Shown piece by piece: positions 1 to 6,275 of a stretch of 8,723 nt of DNA. The notes under the pieces are model-generated. The model ran no database searches. It was not told the DNA's origin and saw only the letters and a list, made by a program, of their open reading frames with translations. Made by a program: the position numbers and the translations under genes. Numbering within the stretch: the first letter of the stretch is position 1; each line of letters starts with the position of its first letter. Source of the stretch: Candidatus Aminicenantota bacterium (GTDB lineage Bacteria; Acidobacteriota; Aminicenantia; Aminicenantales; UBA8522). The stretch covers positions 1 through 8,723 of the forward strand of contig JAFGRZ010000167.1 in NCBI GenBank assembly GCA_016934895.1, read 5' to 3'.

Positions 1-85
1 GGAGGGAGAGGGATTCGAACCCCCGTTCCGGAGACCGGAAAGCGGTTTTCAAGACCGCCGCCTTCAACCACTCGGCCATCCCTCC
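1..85 (-). tRNA. tRNA-Ser (anticodon UGA), missing only the discriminator base at the window edge
   Basis: Read on the minus strand, this folds as a class II tRNA. The acceptor 5' strand GGAGGGA (85-79) pairs with TCCCTCC (7-1). A D-arm is present. The anticodon stem GCGGT/ACCGC encloses the loop CTTGAAA, whose TGA anticodon lies at 51-49. A long variable arm with a TTCCGG/CCGGAA stem is the hallmark of tRNA-Ser. The T-arm contains GGTTCGAATCC at 21-11. The UGA anticodon reads UCA and, depending on wobble modification, other UCN serine codons. The acceptor 3' strand ends exactly at base 1, so the discriminator base and any encoded CCA lie outside the window. The gene lies downstream of and co-oriented with serS, which encodes its charging enzyme, with the M14 peptidase gene between them. 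Confidence 0.97.
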
Positions 86-97
86 GGACGAGTCTCT

Positions 98-126
98 ATT
101 GTACCCGGCAAACTGCGGACTCGCAA
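98..126 (-). promoter_or_regulatory. Sigma70-type promoter of tRNA-Ser
   Basis: On the minus strand, TTGCGA (126-121, 4 of 6 to the -35 consensus) and TACAAT (103-98, 5 of 6 to the -10) are separated by exactly 17 bases. Transcription would start near 91, giving a 5' leader of about six bases before the mature tRNA end at 85, as expected for a tRNA gene. The assignment rests on motif and spacing only. Confidence 0.65.
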
Positions 127-237
127 CCGAAACAGCTCGAAGCCTTCCGGGAGTCAACCACAGGGCACTCGGTCAGAAGTGTTGCTCGAAATCCCCAATC
201 GGCAGGCTGTGCCGCTGCGCTTCAGATCGTGGATGGG

Positions 238-3045
238 CTAATTCTTCGCAAGTCGGGCGCGGATGGCCTCCCAATTCAGGATCGCATTCCAAAGCAACCG
301 GTAATCGGAGTGATTGAGTTCCCGGTGAATGGGATTGAAGTTATAGGCGATCGTCCTCCCCTTCCCGACAGGGATATCAAGGATGGCCGGCCGTCCTTCG
401 AGCACGTCCTCCCCCTTGAGTCCTCCGCTCACGAGCATGGCCTGAGTCTTGGTCGCCTCACCTTTTCCCGAAGCCTCTGTTTCTTCCTCGTCGTCCCTAT
501 CCTCCTTAGGCGGGCGGCTTCCCCACTGGAGGACGATCAGGCCGCGGTCCGCCCGGCGGACGTTGTAGACAGGGCAGGCACCTCGGAACACGGATGTCTT
601 GACGCTGTATCCGTACATCAAGGGATGATCCGCCCGCAAAAAGCTCGCCACAACCTCAACCCCGGGTGTCCAAACGGTGTTTTCTCCGCGGGCCCGTCCG
701 ACGCGGGGGGTAATGCCTCCATCCAGGGCCAACGCGGACCCGTTGCCGAGAGTGATCAAAGTCCCCCCGCCGTCGACGAAGCGCTGCAAGTTGGCCATTC
801 CCATCCAGCCGACCCCTCCGGTGATATCGTCCGAGGCAACGGGAAAACCGTTGTTCGGGAACTCGGCCGTCTTCGTATAGGCCAGGGGCGAAAATCTGGT
901 GTCGAGGCCGTGGATCTGGCCTTTCAGGTCCTCCCCCGTGTCGCCGTGAATGATCACGTCGAAACGGTCGGCCAGCCGCCCGGCCTTGATATCGTCATCC
1001 CGGAGAATCGCATAGGGGATGCCCTGGCGGTCAAAAACGAGTCTGACCCACCCGATCATCTGGGTGTCCGCCCAGGGATGCCAAAGAGCGATCCGGGGAA
1101 ACCGCGATTCGTGCCGGGCGCCGTCGGGGAGAACCTGTGCGCTCGTGAAGTCGAGCCCGAGTTCGGCGGCGACAGATTCGAGTTGACTCGCCAACCCGTC
1201 TTGCGGAGGCATCAACCAGGAACCGGGCGGATATCCCTCGTTTCCGACCTGGAATGTCTTTTCAGCAATTTCGATCTTGAAATCGCCGAGCCGGACGCGC
1301 GCGGCCAGGAGCGCTTCCTGACCTGTATCTTTCAGGAGAAACACCGGCCCTTTCCCGGACACCTTCCCCCTCACCGTCGCCTCGTCTTCGCAGGGCTCGA
1401 CAGGCACCTTCATGATCCCCTCGTCTGCGACGGCAACCGCCTCCAACCCGAAATGGACCGGCAGAGCCCAGGAGATGTCGTCGTAGGGCTGGAAATCTGC
1501 GTCTTTCGGGAATGTCTGCGGGGCCAGGAGGTCGAGGGCATAGTTTCGGTATGGCTGATCAAGGCGGACAACAAAAGTCCCAGCCGGGAATCCTCCCTCT
1601 TTGACCGAGAAAGCCCGGCCCGCTCTCCCGACCTCGATCCGCTGGCCGAGCAGCAGGTTGATCATCTGGGCGACGCGGCGGCGGTCGCCCTGCTCGGTCG
1701 GGATGACGAATGCCTTCGGCTTCTCCTTCAACCCTTTCTGCCACGATGTGTAGCCCTTACGATAAAAATTGCGCAGCAAGTCCCGGCTGTGAAGCGCCGC
1801 GTAGTCGAGAGCGGCCAGGATACCCGTTTGCATATAGTTGACATTATCCCGGAAGGACCAGCGGAACCGCTTTGGGGGCGGCAGCGGCCGGTACCACTCC
1901 CGGCTCGTGACCGGCCGGTTGAGAAAACGGGACAACCGGACATCCCGCTCGACCGTTTCCGCGGTGGCGTTCCCGAAAGTCTCGTAGCCCCGGCCGATCG
2001 CATTGTGATTCGTGGCTATCGATTCGAGGTAATGATGGCCGAAACCCTCCCCGAACGCCCAGGTCCAAACCCCCGGCATGCCCATCCCGGTCAAGGTCCT
2101 GACCTCGGTGAAGGCCATATCGAACAACTCGCTGATGACGATCGGATCCAGGTTCGGGTTGAAGGGACCGGTGCCGTTCCAGGTCAAAAGGAGAGCGATC
2201 GACTCGTGGAGGTCATGGACGACGACCGGGTGGTACTTGAAGAAGGCCCGGCGGACGGCCCGCGTCGTCTCGAGCGCCGCCTGATGAGTGTCGCGGTTGT
2301 TATCATGAAAAACGTACTGGCCCCAGTACGGAGGCTGGATAGGAGGGAGATGGTCGTAATCGGTCTTGCCCTTGAGATGGCGGTAGAACCACTCGACGAA
2401 TCGGTCACGTCCGTCCGGCTCGGAAACGGGATTGATGAGGACGACGACTTCCCGACGGATGGCCCGGATCATCGGCTGCTCGGAGACGGCCAGCCGGTAG
2501 GCCAGTTCCATCACCGTCTCAGGGCTTCCGGTCTCGGACGAATGGAGCCCGGCATTGAGAAAATAGAAAGGCTTAGCCGTCGCGATCAGCGCCTCCGTTT
2601 GTTCGGGCGAGGTCCGTCGCGGATCGGCCAAGGCGGCTGAGGCGCTTGTCAACCGGTCCAGCGCTTGAATGGCCGCCTCATCGGAGACAATGATCAGAAG
2701 AATGTCCCGGCCCTCGTCCGACCGGCCGATGGTCTCCACCTGGACCCGCGGCGACGTCCGGGCGAGCTCGCGGAAGTATCCGTATATTTCCGACACGCTG
2801 GATAGCTCGCCGGCGGCACCGACGATGCGCTTCAGGTATTTCGAAGGCGATACGACGGTTTTCGAATCCGGCACGTAGGACACCCATGGATTGCTGAAAC
2901 GCGCTTCGGTCACGAACTTGGCGATGGCCTCGACCGAGCCGGGCTCCGGCTTATCGGGAGCATAGGGATTCTGGGCGGCCAAAGCGAGGGCCATCCAGAG
3001 ACAGGTTAGGGCCGTCCGCGCCATAACAGGCCGGCGATTTCTCAT
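238..3045 (-). CDS. Secreted M14-family zinc carboxypeptidase with C-terminal glutamine-amidotransferase-like region
   Basis: The 935-residue protein begins with an export signal: a basic n-region (MRNRRPVMAR), a hydrophobic core (about residues 11-22) and an A-L-A/A cleavage site near residue 23. It should therefore act outside the cytoplasm. The M14 metallopeptidase domain spans about residues 70-420. Likely zinc ligands are H168 and E171 (LHSSETG, the HxxE motif) and H280 in VVHDLHES. EPDGR (209-213) matches the substrate-binding N/E-PDG-R element. E355 in GRGYETFG is my candidate for the catalytic glutamate. A middle region (about 440-640) is beta-rich. The C-terminal third (about 650-930) resembles the GATase1-like region seen in large bacterial M14 proteins, with a glycine-rich strand at FVDGGGTLITLGNGS; its function is unknown. 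A very acidic stretch (about 847-868, rich in D/E) interrupts this last region and may be a surface loop. The family hydrolyses C-terminal peptide bonds; peptide scavenging is inferred. The start is fixed by a GGAGG 5 bases upstream. The gene has its own promoter and follows serS by 129 bases. Confidence 0.9.
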   Translation of the reverse strand: MRNRRPVMARTALTCLWMALALAAQNPYAPDKPEPGSVEAIAKFVTEARFSNPWVSYVPDSKTVVSPSKYLKRIVGAAGELSSVSEIYGYFRELARTSPRVQVETIGRSDEGRDILLIIVSDEAAIQALDRLTSASAALADPRRTSPEQTEALIATAKPFYFLNAGLHSSETGSPETVMELAYRLAVSEQPMIRAIRREVVVLINPVSEPDGRDRFVEWFYRHLKGKTDYDHLPPIQPPYWGQYVFHDNNRDTHQAALETTRAVRRAFFKYHPVVVHDLHESIALLLTWNGTGPFNPNLDPIVISELFDMAFTEVRTLTGMGMPGVWTWAFGEGFGHHYLESIATNHNAIGRGYETFGNATAETVERDVRLSRFLNRPVTSREWYRPLPPPKRFRWSFRDNVNYMQTGILAALDYAALHSRDLLRNFYRKGYTSWQKGLKEKPKAFVIPTEQGDRRRVAQMINLLLGQRIEVGRAGRAFSVKEGGFPAGTFVVRLDQPYRNYALDLLAPQTFPKDADFQPYDDISWALPVHFGLEAVAVADEGIMKVPVEPCEDEATVRGKVSGKGPVFLLKDTGQEALLAARVRLGDFKIEIAEKTFQVGNEGYPPGSWLMPPQDGLASQLESVAAELGLDFTSAQVLPDGARHESRFPRIALWHPWADTQMIGWVRLVFDRQGIPYAILRDDDIKAGRLADRFDVIIHGDTGEDLKGQIHGLDTRFSPLAYTKTAEFPNNGFPVASDDITGGVGWMGMANLQRFVDGGGTLITLGNGSALALDGGITPRVGRARGENTVWTPGVEVVASFLRADHPLMYGYSVKTSVFRGACPVYNVRRADRGLIVLQWGSRPPKEDRDDEEETEASGKGEATKTQAMLVSGGLKGEDVLEGRPAILDIPVGKGRTIAYNFNPIHRELNHSDYRLLWNAILNWEAIRARLAKN

Positions 3046-3107
3046 CTTTTCCTCCGTCTGGTTTTATGTCCCGGGTTTGCGCAGCGAACCAAAAGAAGCG
3101 CAATCAT
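3042..3107 (-). CDS. Possible 21-residue leader ORF overlapping the peptidase start
   Basis: An ATG at 3107 opens a 21-codon frame that ends in TGA at 3044-3042. The stop overlaps the peptidase ATG as ATGA, the usual arrangement for translational coupling. The peptide has a hydrophobic start (MIALLLV) and a basic end (TRRRKR). Only a loose purine run (GAGAGAGA) precedes its ATG, so initiation would be weak. It lies wholly inside the predicted peptidase leader. It could be a chance frame; no family is recognised. Confidence 0.22.
   Translation of the reverse strand: MIALLLVRCANPGHKTRRRKR
3051..3055 (-). promoter_or_regulatory. Ribosome binding site of the M14 peptidase gene
   Basis: GGAGG on the minus strand lies 5 bases before the ATG at 3045. 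It decides in favour of this ATG over the in-frame methionine at residue 8, which would also shorten the basic n-region of the signal peptide. This canonical site shows that the organism uses Shine-Dalgarno initiation, in contrast to serS next door. Confidence 0.75.
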
Positions 3108-3134
3108 TGTGGTTCTCTCTCTGTTTGGACAGGA

Positions 3135-3163
3135 AGTATATTTCCAGGGGATTCCGCGGTCAA
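3135..3163 (-). promoter_or_regulatory. Sigma70-type promoter of the M14 peptidase gene
   Basis: On the minus strand, TTGACC (3163-3158, 5 of 6) and TATACT (3140-3135, 5 of 6) are separated by 17 bases. Transcription would start near 3128, giving a leader of about 80 bases. That leader contains a 6-bp inverted repeat, TTGCGC (3082-3077 with partner 3103-3098), enclosing 15 bases. The promoter lies between the serS stop and the peptidase, so the peptidase can be expressed independently of serS. No T-run terminator is seen after serS, so read-through is also possible. Confidence 0.7.
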
Positions 3164-3174
3164 CAAGAAAATGA

Positions 3175-4461
3175 TCAGCCGGGACGGATTCTTTCCAGCC
3201 CATCCATGTAGGGACGGAGGGCCCCGGGAATCATCACGGAACCATCGGCCTGCTGATAGTTTTCAAGAAGAGCGCTCAGCGTCCGGCCGACGGCCAGTCC
3301 GGAGCCGTTCAGGGTGTGGACGAATTCCGGCTTGGACTTGGCCTCCCGGCGGAAGCGGATGTTGGCCCGGCGAGCCTGGAAATCCGTACAGTCGGAGCAG
3401 GATGATATTTCAACGAAGTTTTTCCGGGAAGGCATCCAGACTTCGAGATCGTAGGTCTTACTGCTGGCGAAGCCAAGATCAGCGGTGCAAAGAGACACCA
3501 CCCGGTAGGCCAGATCCAGCCGTTTCAGCACTTCCTCGGCTCCTTGGGTCATGCCCTCCAACTCTTCAAAAGAGCTCCCCGGCGCGGAAAATATCATCAG
3601 CTCGACCTTGTTGAACTGGTGCAGGCGAGTCAAACCGCGGACATCCTTTCCGTAAGACCCGGCCTCGCTCCGGAAACACGGAGTGTAGGCGACAAATCTC
3701 TGAGGAAGGATGCTCTCTTCTAGGACCTCGTTCCGGTAGAGATTCGTCAGCGGGACCTCCGCCGTGGGAATGAGATACCATTCATAGCCCTCGAGCTTGA
3801 AAAGGTCCTCCGCGAACTTGGGAAGGTTGCCGGTGCTGCGGAGGCTGTCCGCGTTGGCGATGAACGGCGGGATGACCTCTTTGAAGCCCCTTTCCTTGGT
3901 GTGGATATCGAGCATGAAATCGATGAGAGCCCGTTCCAGCCGGGCTCCGGCGCCGAAACAGACGGCAAACCGGGTGCCGGCGATCTTGGCCGCCCTCTCG
4001 AAATCGAGAATGCCCAGCCTCGTCCCGATGTCCCAATGGGCTTCCGGCTCGAAGGAGAACTCCGGGGATTTCCCGACGAGGCGTTCCACCCGGTTATCCT
4101 CCGAGCTTTTCCCGACCGGCACGGATTCATGCGGGACGTTGGGGATGGAGAGGTTGAGTTCTTTCCAACGCCCGGCAATTTCTTCAATCTCCTTGCTCAG
4201 ATCATCGATCCGCCCGCCGACCTCGCGGCTCTCCGTGATGAAATGGCCGGCTTCTCTCCCCGCCTGTTTTTCCTTGGCGAAAAGGTCTGACAGTCTATTC
4301 TTCCGTGCCCTGAACTCCTCCAGTTCCCGGAGTTTCTCTCTTTCCTTCAGCGTCACTTCGCGGAATTCATCCAGAAGGGGGCCGAAGGGACCTCGGGTCT
4401 CGAGCCTCTTCTTGACAGCGGCGAAATCCTGATCGTCCTTGACAAATTTGGGATCCAGCAT
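3175..4461 (-). CDS. serS: Seryl-tRNA synthetase
   Basis: This cytoplasmic class II synthetase attaches serine to tRNA-Ser (and to tRNA-Sec where present) using ATP. At 428 residues it has the usual bacterial length. The N-terminal arm (about residues 28-105) is a charged heptad-like coiled coil that grips the long variable arm of tRNA-Ser. Class II motif 1 lies around 172-199. The serine-binding TAE loop is IPTAEVPL (231-238). Motif 2 includes PCFRSEAGSYGKDVRGLTR (about 261-279), with R264 expected to bind ATP. Motif 3 is GSGLAVGRTLSALLENYQ (386-403), with R393 as the ATP-binding arginine. The start MLDPKFV matches the usual MLD-K beginning of the family. No Shine-Dalgarno precedes it. Instead an extended -10 promoter ends 8 bases upstream, so initiation is probably leaderless. 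A cognate tRNA-Ser gene lies about 3 kb downstream on the same strand. Confidence 0.98.
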   Translation of the reverse strand: MLDPKFVKDDQDFAAVKKRLETRGPFGPLLDEFREVTLKEREKLRELEEFRARKNRLSDLFAKEKQAGREAGHFITESREVGGRIDDLSKEIEEIAGRWKELNLSIPNVPHESVPVGKSSEDNRVERLVGKSPEFSFEPEAHWDIGTRLGILDFERAAKIAGTRFAVCFGAGARLERALIDFMLDIHTKERGFKEVIPPFIANADSLRSTGNLPKFAEDLFKLEGYEWYLIPTAEVPLTNLYRNEVLEESILPQRFVAYTPCFRSEAGSYGKDVRGLTRLHQFNKVELMIFSAPGSSFEELEGMTQGAEEVLKRLDLAYRVVSLCTADLGFASSKTYDLEVWMPSRKNFVEISSCSDCTDFQARRANIRFRREAKSKPEFVHTLNGSGLAVGRTLSALLENYQQADGSVMIPGALRPYMDGLERIRPG

Positions 4462-4469
4462 CGGCGACG

Positions 4470-4499
4470 ATTATACCAGAAAGCCGAGACCGCTGTCAC
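4470..4499 (-). promoter_or_regulatory. serS promoter with extended -10, predicting a leaderless transcript
   Basis: On the minus strand, GTGACA (4499-4494, 5 of 6 to the -35) and a perfect TATAAT (4475-4470) are 18 bases apart. The -10 is preceded by TGG, giving the full extended -10 TGnTATAAT. Only 8 bases separate the -10 from the serS ATG. The start site would therefore fall at the G at 4462 or the A of the ATG itself. Confidence 0.75.
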
Positions 4500-4513
4500 G
4501 GCGGCTTATTACA

Positions 4514-4542
4514 TTGCATCATCGGCGGCTCTTGTGTATATT
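4514..4542 (+). promoter_or_regulatory. Candidate promoter of the permease gene, divergent from serS
   Basis: TTGCAT (4514-4519) and TATATT (4537-4542, 5 of 6) are separated by 17 bases. The -35 is weak. Transcription would start near 4549, leaving only about four bases before the ATG at 4553. The weak GGAAA at 4544-4548 would then fall between promoter and start site. This promoter sits back to back with that of serS, with 14 bases between the two -35 hexamers. Confidence 0.4.
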
Positions 4543-4552
4543 TGGAAAAATC

Positions 4553-5914
4553 ATGATTGGCCGGTTCGCTTCGATCGCCGCCCGGATGGACCGCCTCTAC
4601 GAGTTCGACCGGGAGCCGGTCTCCTCCGACAAGCTCCAATCGGGCATGACGTTCGCCGGCCTCTTCGCCGGCGAGCACGTGGCCGCCACCGAGTTTGTCA
4701 TCGGCGCGTTCTTCGTCCTTCACGGGGTCACCGTTCGGGACCTTCTCGTCGGCCTTCTCGTCGGCAACCTTCTGGCCGTCCTTTCCTGGACCTTTATCTG
4801 CGCGCCGATCGCCGTTCGGACGCGGCTGACCCTGTACTGGCACCTGAGAAAAATCGCCGGGCCGGGCCTGACTCTCATCTACAACGTGGCCAACGCTGTC
4901 CTGTACGGCATCCTGGCGGGAGCCATGATCTCCGTGGCGGCGACTGCGGTGGGCCTCGCATTCCGCATCAGGACTCCCTCGCTCAACGACGTCCTGCCGA
5001 CGAGTCTCGGCTGGGTGCTTATCACTTTCGCCATCGGATCGCTCTTCGTCATCCTGGCCATCCTGGGATTCGAAAAATTGAGCCGTTTTGCAGAAGTCGT
5101 TTCCCCATGGATCTTCGTTGTTTTCATCGCCGGGGCGGTGGCCATGCTGCCGCGCCTGGGTGTCCATCCCAACCTCGACAACCTCTGGACGATCGCCAAG
5201 ACCAAGATCTGGAACGGTCTGCCCGCCCCCGGTCAAGACCGGTTCGGCCTCTGGCATGTCGTTTTTTTCGCCTGGTCCTGCAACCTGGCCATGCACATCG
5301 GTCTTTCCGACCTGGCTCTTTTCCGGTATGCCAAGAGGTGGACATACGGCCTCTACTCCGCCTTCGGGATGTATCCCGGCCACATGCTCGCCTGGATCTG
5401 CTCGGGGATCATGGTGGCGGCGGTCGGCCGTGAGATGAACCCCGGACGGATGGCCTTTGAAGCGGTGGGTTTGGCGGGTATCGCGGGAGTCGTTCTCGCC
5501 GGCTGGACGACGGCCAATCCGACGCTCTACCGGGCCGGCCTGGCCCTTCAGACGATCACTCCGAACTGGCCGCGCTGGAAAGTGACCCTCGTCGCCGGGA
5601 TGAGCACCACGGTCCTTGCCTGTTTTCCTGTGTTCTTCCTGAAGCTTCTCGATTACGTGGCCATCTACGGCCTTGTGCTGATGCCCGTCGGTGCGATCGT
5701 CTTCGCCGAGCACTGGCTTTTTCCTCTCTTCAAGATCGAACAGCACCGGGCCGAAAAGCGGGGATGGATTTTCAACTGGACGGCCCTGGCCGTCTGGGGA
5801 GGGACGCTCGTTATCTGCTTTCTATTGCCCGTTCATCTTTTCTTCCGCTGGCTTCCGGGTTATGTCATCGCCCTTTTTTCTTACACTGTTTTGAGTGTTA
5901 TCAGAGGAAAATAG
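4553..5914 (+). CDS. NCS1-type (purine-cytosine permease-like) membrane transporter
   Basis: The 453-residue integral inner-membrane protein has about twelve hydrophobic segments, starting around residues 33-55 and ending around 432-450. Family signs of the nucleobase:cation symporter-1 group include the early GMTFAGLFAGEH segment in the first membrane helix, SDLALFRYAK (about 252-261), which corresponds to the SDYxRY region of NCS1 carriers, and NPTLYRAGLALQ (about 322-333), which corresponds to the conserved N-LYSAGLAL segment. Such carriers import nucleobases, hydantoins, thiamine-like or related small compounds with a cation. This member's substrate cannot be read from the sequence, and no pathway enzyme lies beside it. 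An upstream in-frame extension to 4439 overlaps serS and its promoter and looks non-coding, so the ATG at 4553 is chosen. It is followed one base after its stop by a small membrane-protein gene, so the two probably form an operon. Confidence 0.82.
   Translation: MIGRFASIAARMDRLYEFDREPVSSDKLQSGMTFAGLFAGEHVAATEFVIGAFFVLHGVTVRDLLVGLLVGNLLAVLSWTFICAPIAVRTRLTLYWHLRKIAGPGLTLIYNVANAVLYGILAGAMISVAATAVGLAFRIRTPSLNDVLPTSLGWVLITFAIGSLFVILAILGFEKLSRFAEVVSPWIFVVFIAGAVAMLPRLGVHPNLDNLWTIAKTKIWNGLPAPGQDRFGLWHVVFFAWSCNLAMHIGLSDLALFRYAKRWTYGLYSAFGMYPGHMLAWICSGIMVAAVGREMNPGRMAFEAVGLAGIAGVVLAGWTTANPTLYRAGLALQTITPNWPRWKVTLVAGMSTTVLACFPVFFLKLLDYVAIYGLVLMPVGAIVFAEHWLFPLFKIEQHRAEKRGWIFNWTALAVWGGTLVICFLLPVHLFFRWLPGYVIALFSYTVLSVIRGK
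5904..5908 (+). promoter_or_regulatory. Ribosome binding site deciding the TTG start of the small membrane protein
   Basis: GAGGA lies inside the last codons of the permease, 7 bases before TTG at 5916. This supports the TTG start over the in-frame GTG at 5895, which lies upstream of this site and would add a polar, non-signal-like N-terminus. Confidence 0.55.
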
Positions 5915-5915
5915 A

Positions 5916-6089
5916 TTGGCAAAAACCGTGCTGGGATTCCTTTCGCTGCTGAGCCTGGCCGCCTGCCTCGTTTCAGCGATCCTGCATTTCCGGGGAAGGC
6001 TCCCGACGTCGGATTTCAGGCTGATATTTTTGCTGGCCTCGGCGACCTGGTTCGTCTTCGCCGCGCTCTGGTCCAGGTCCCGCCGATAA
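5916..6089 (+). CDS. Small two-helix membrane protein coupled to the permease
   Basis: The frame encodes 57 residues from TTG, starting one base after the permease stop. Two hydrophobic segments are visible, about residues 5-24 and 37-51. They are joined by a polar, basic loop (HFRGRLPTSDFR), and the protein ends in a basic tail (WSRSRR), as expected for a small inner-membrane protein. I do not recognise a family. Its spacing and Shine-Dalgarno suggest translation coupled to the permease, so it may be an accessory subunit or stabiliser of that carrier; this is inference by analogy with other small proteins paired with transporters. An alternative is a lipoprotein, because L-A-A-C occurs at residues 14-17, but the sequence after the cysteine stays hydrophobic, which argues against it. 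Starting at GTG 5895 would give 64 residues and overlap the permease gene. Confidence 0.6.
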   Translation: MAKTVLGFLSLLSLAACLVSAILHFRGRLPTSDFRLIFLLASATWFVFAALWSRSRR

Positions 6090-6091
6090 AC

Positions 6092-6123
6092 GGTGACACC
6101 ATAATTGGCATAATTGGTGACAC
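6092..6123 (+). repeat. Nested direct repeats (GGTGACAC x2 around a CATAATTGG tandem)
   Basis: GGTGACAC occurs at 6092-6099 and again at 6116-6123, a 24-base period. Between them CATAATTGG is repeated perfectly in tandem (6100-6108 and 6109-6117), its last GG shared with the second outer copy. The block starts 2 bases after the stop of the small membrane-protein gene and lies in the convergent gap before the rhamnosidase gene. It is AT-richer than its surroundings. It could be the end of a lost mobile element, a REP-like unit or a protein-binding site. Confidence 0.7.
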
Positions 6124-6275
6124 TTCATCCTATTCTGAATTTTATTCGGCCGGATTTAGGAGATGAGCCAGGCTTTTCTCAGAACTCGAGGGAAGTCCCG
6201 CTCCGGCAGTCGGCGAAAGCCAGGCCAAGCTCCCCCTCGCTATTCATTGTGGTCGGCGCCCGCCTTCCGGACGGC
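6124..6275. other. Non-coding convergent gap, no gene or terminator recognised
   Basis: These bases separate the small membrane protein and the rhamnosidase stop codons. The plus strand stays open here and has an ATG at 6163, but the frame runs into the antisense of the rhamnosidase and encodes an arginine/serine/proline-rich sequence unlike a real protein. Only very short inverted repeats are seen (such as GGC-GAAA-GCC), none followed by a T-run. A degenerate repeat or gene remnant is possible. Confidence 0.5.

Noticed and set aside
200..214. Hairpin CGGCA-GGCTG-TGCCG downstream of the peptidase stop, as a terminator
   Set aside because: The stem is only 5 bp and no T-run follows on the minus strand.
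229..2640. An 803-codon open frame on the plus strand
   Set aside because: It lies entirely antisense to the M14 peptidase, whose signal peptide, zinc motifs and Shine-Dalgarno are clear. The antisense translation is low-complexity (rich in P, G, R, D) without recognisable domains, as expected from GC-rich codon usage.
3797..4432. Plus-strand ORF of 211 codons within serS
   Set aside because: It is antisense to a certain serS gene; its serine/arginine-rich translation is a shadow.
4439..4552. N-terminal extension of the permease by 38 codons
   Set aside because: It overlaps the start of serS and both promoters, and the encoded residues are polar and unlike NCS1 N-termini.
4496..5746. A 416-codon open frame on the minus strand
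   Set aside because: It is antisense to the permease, very hydrophilic and full of D, G, H and R, which is the mirror of a hydrophobic membrane-protein gene.
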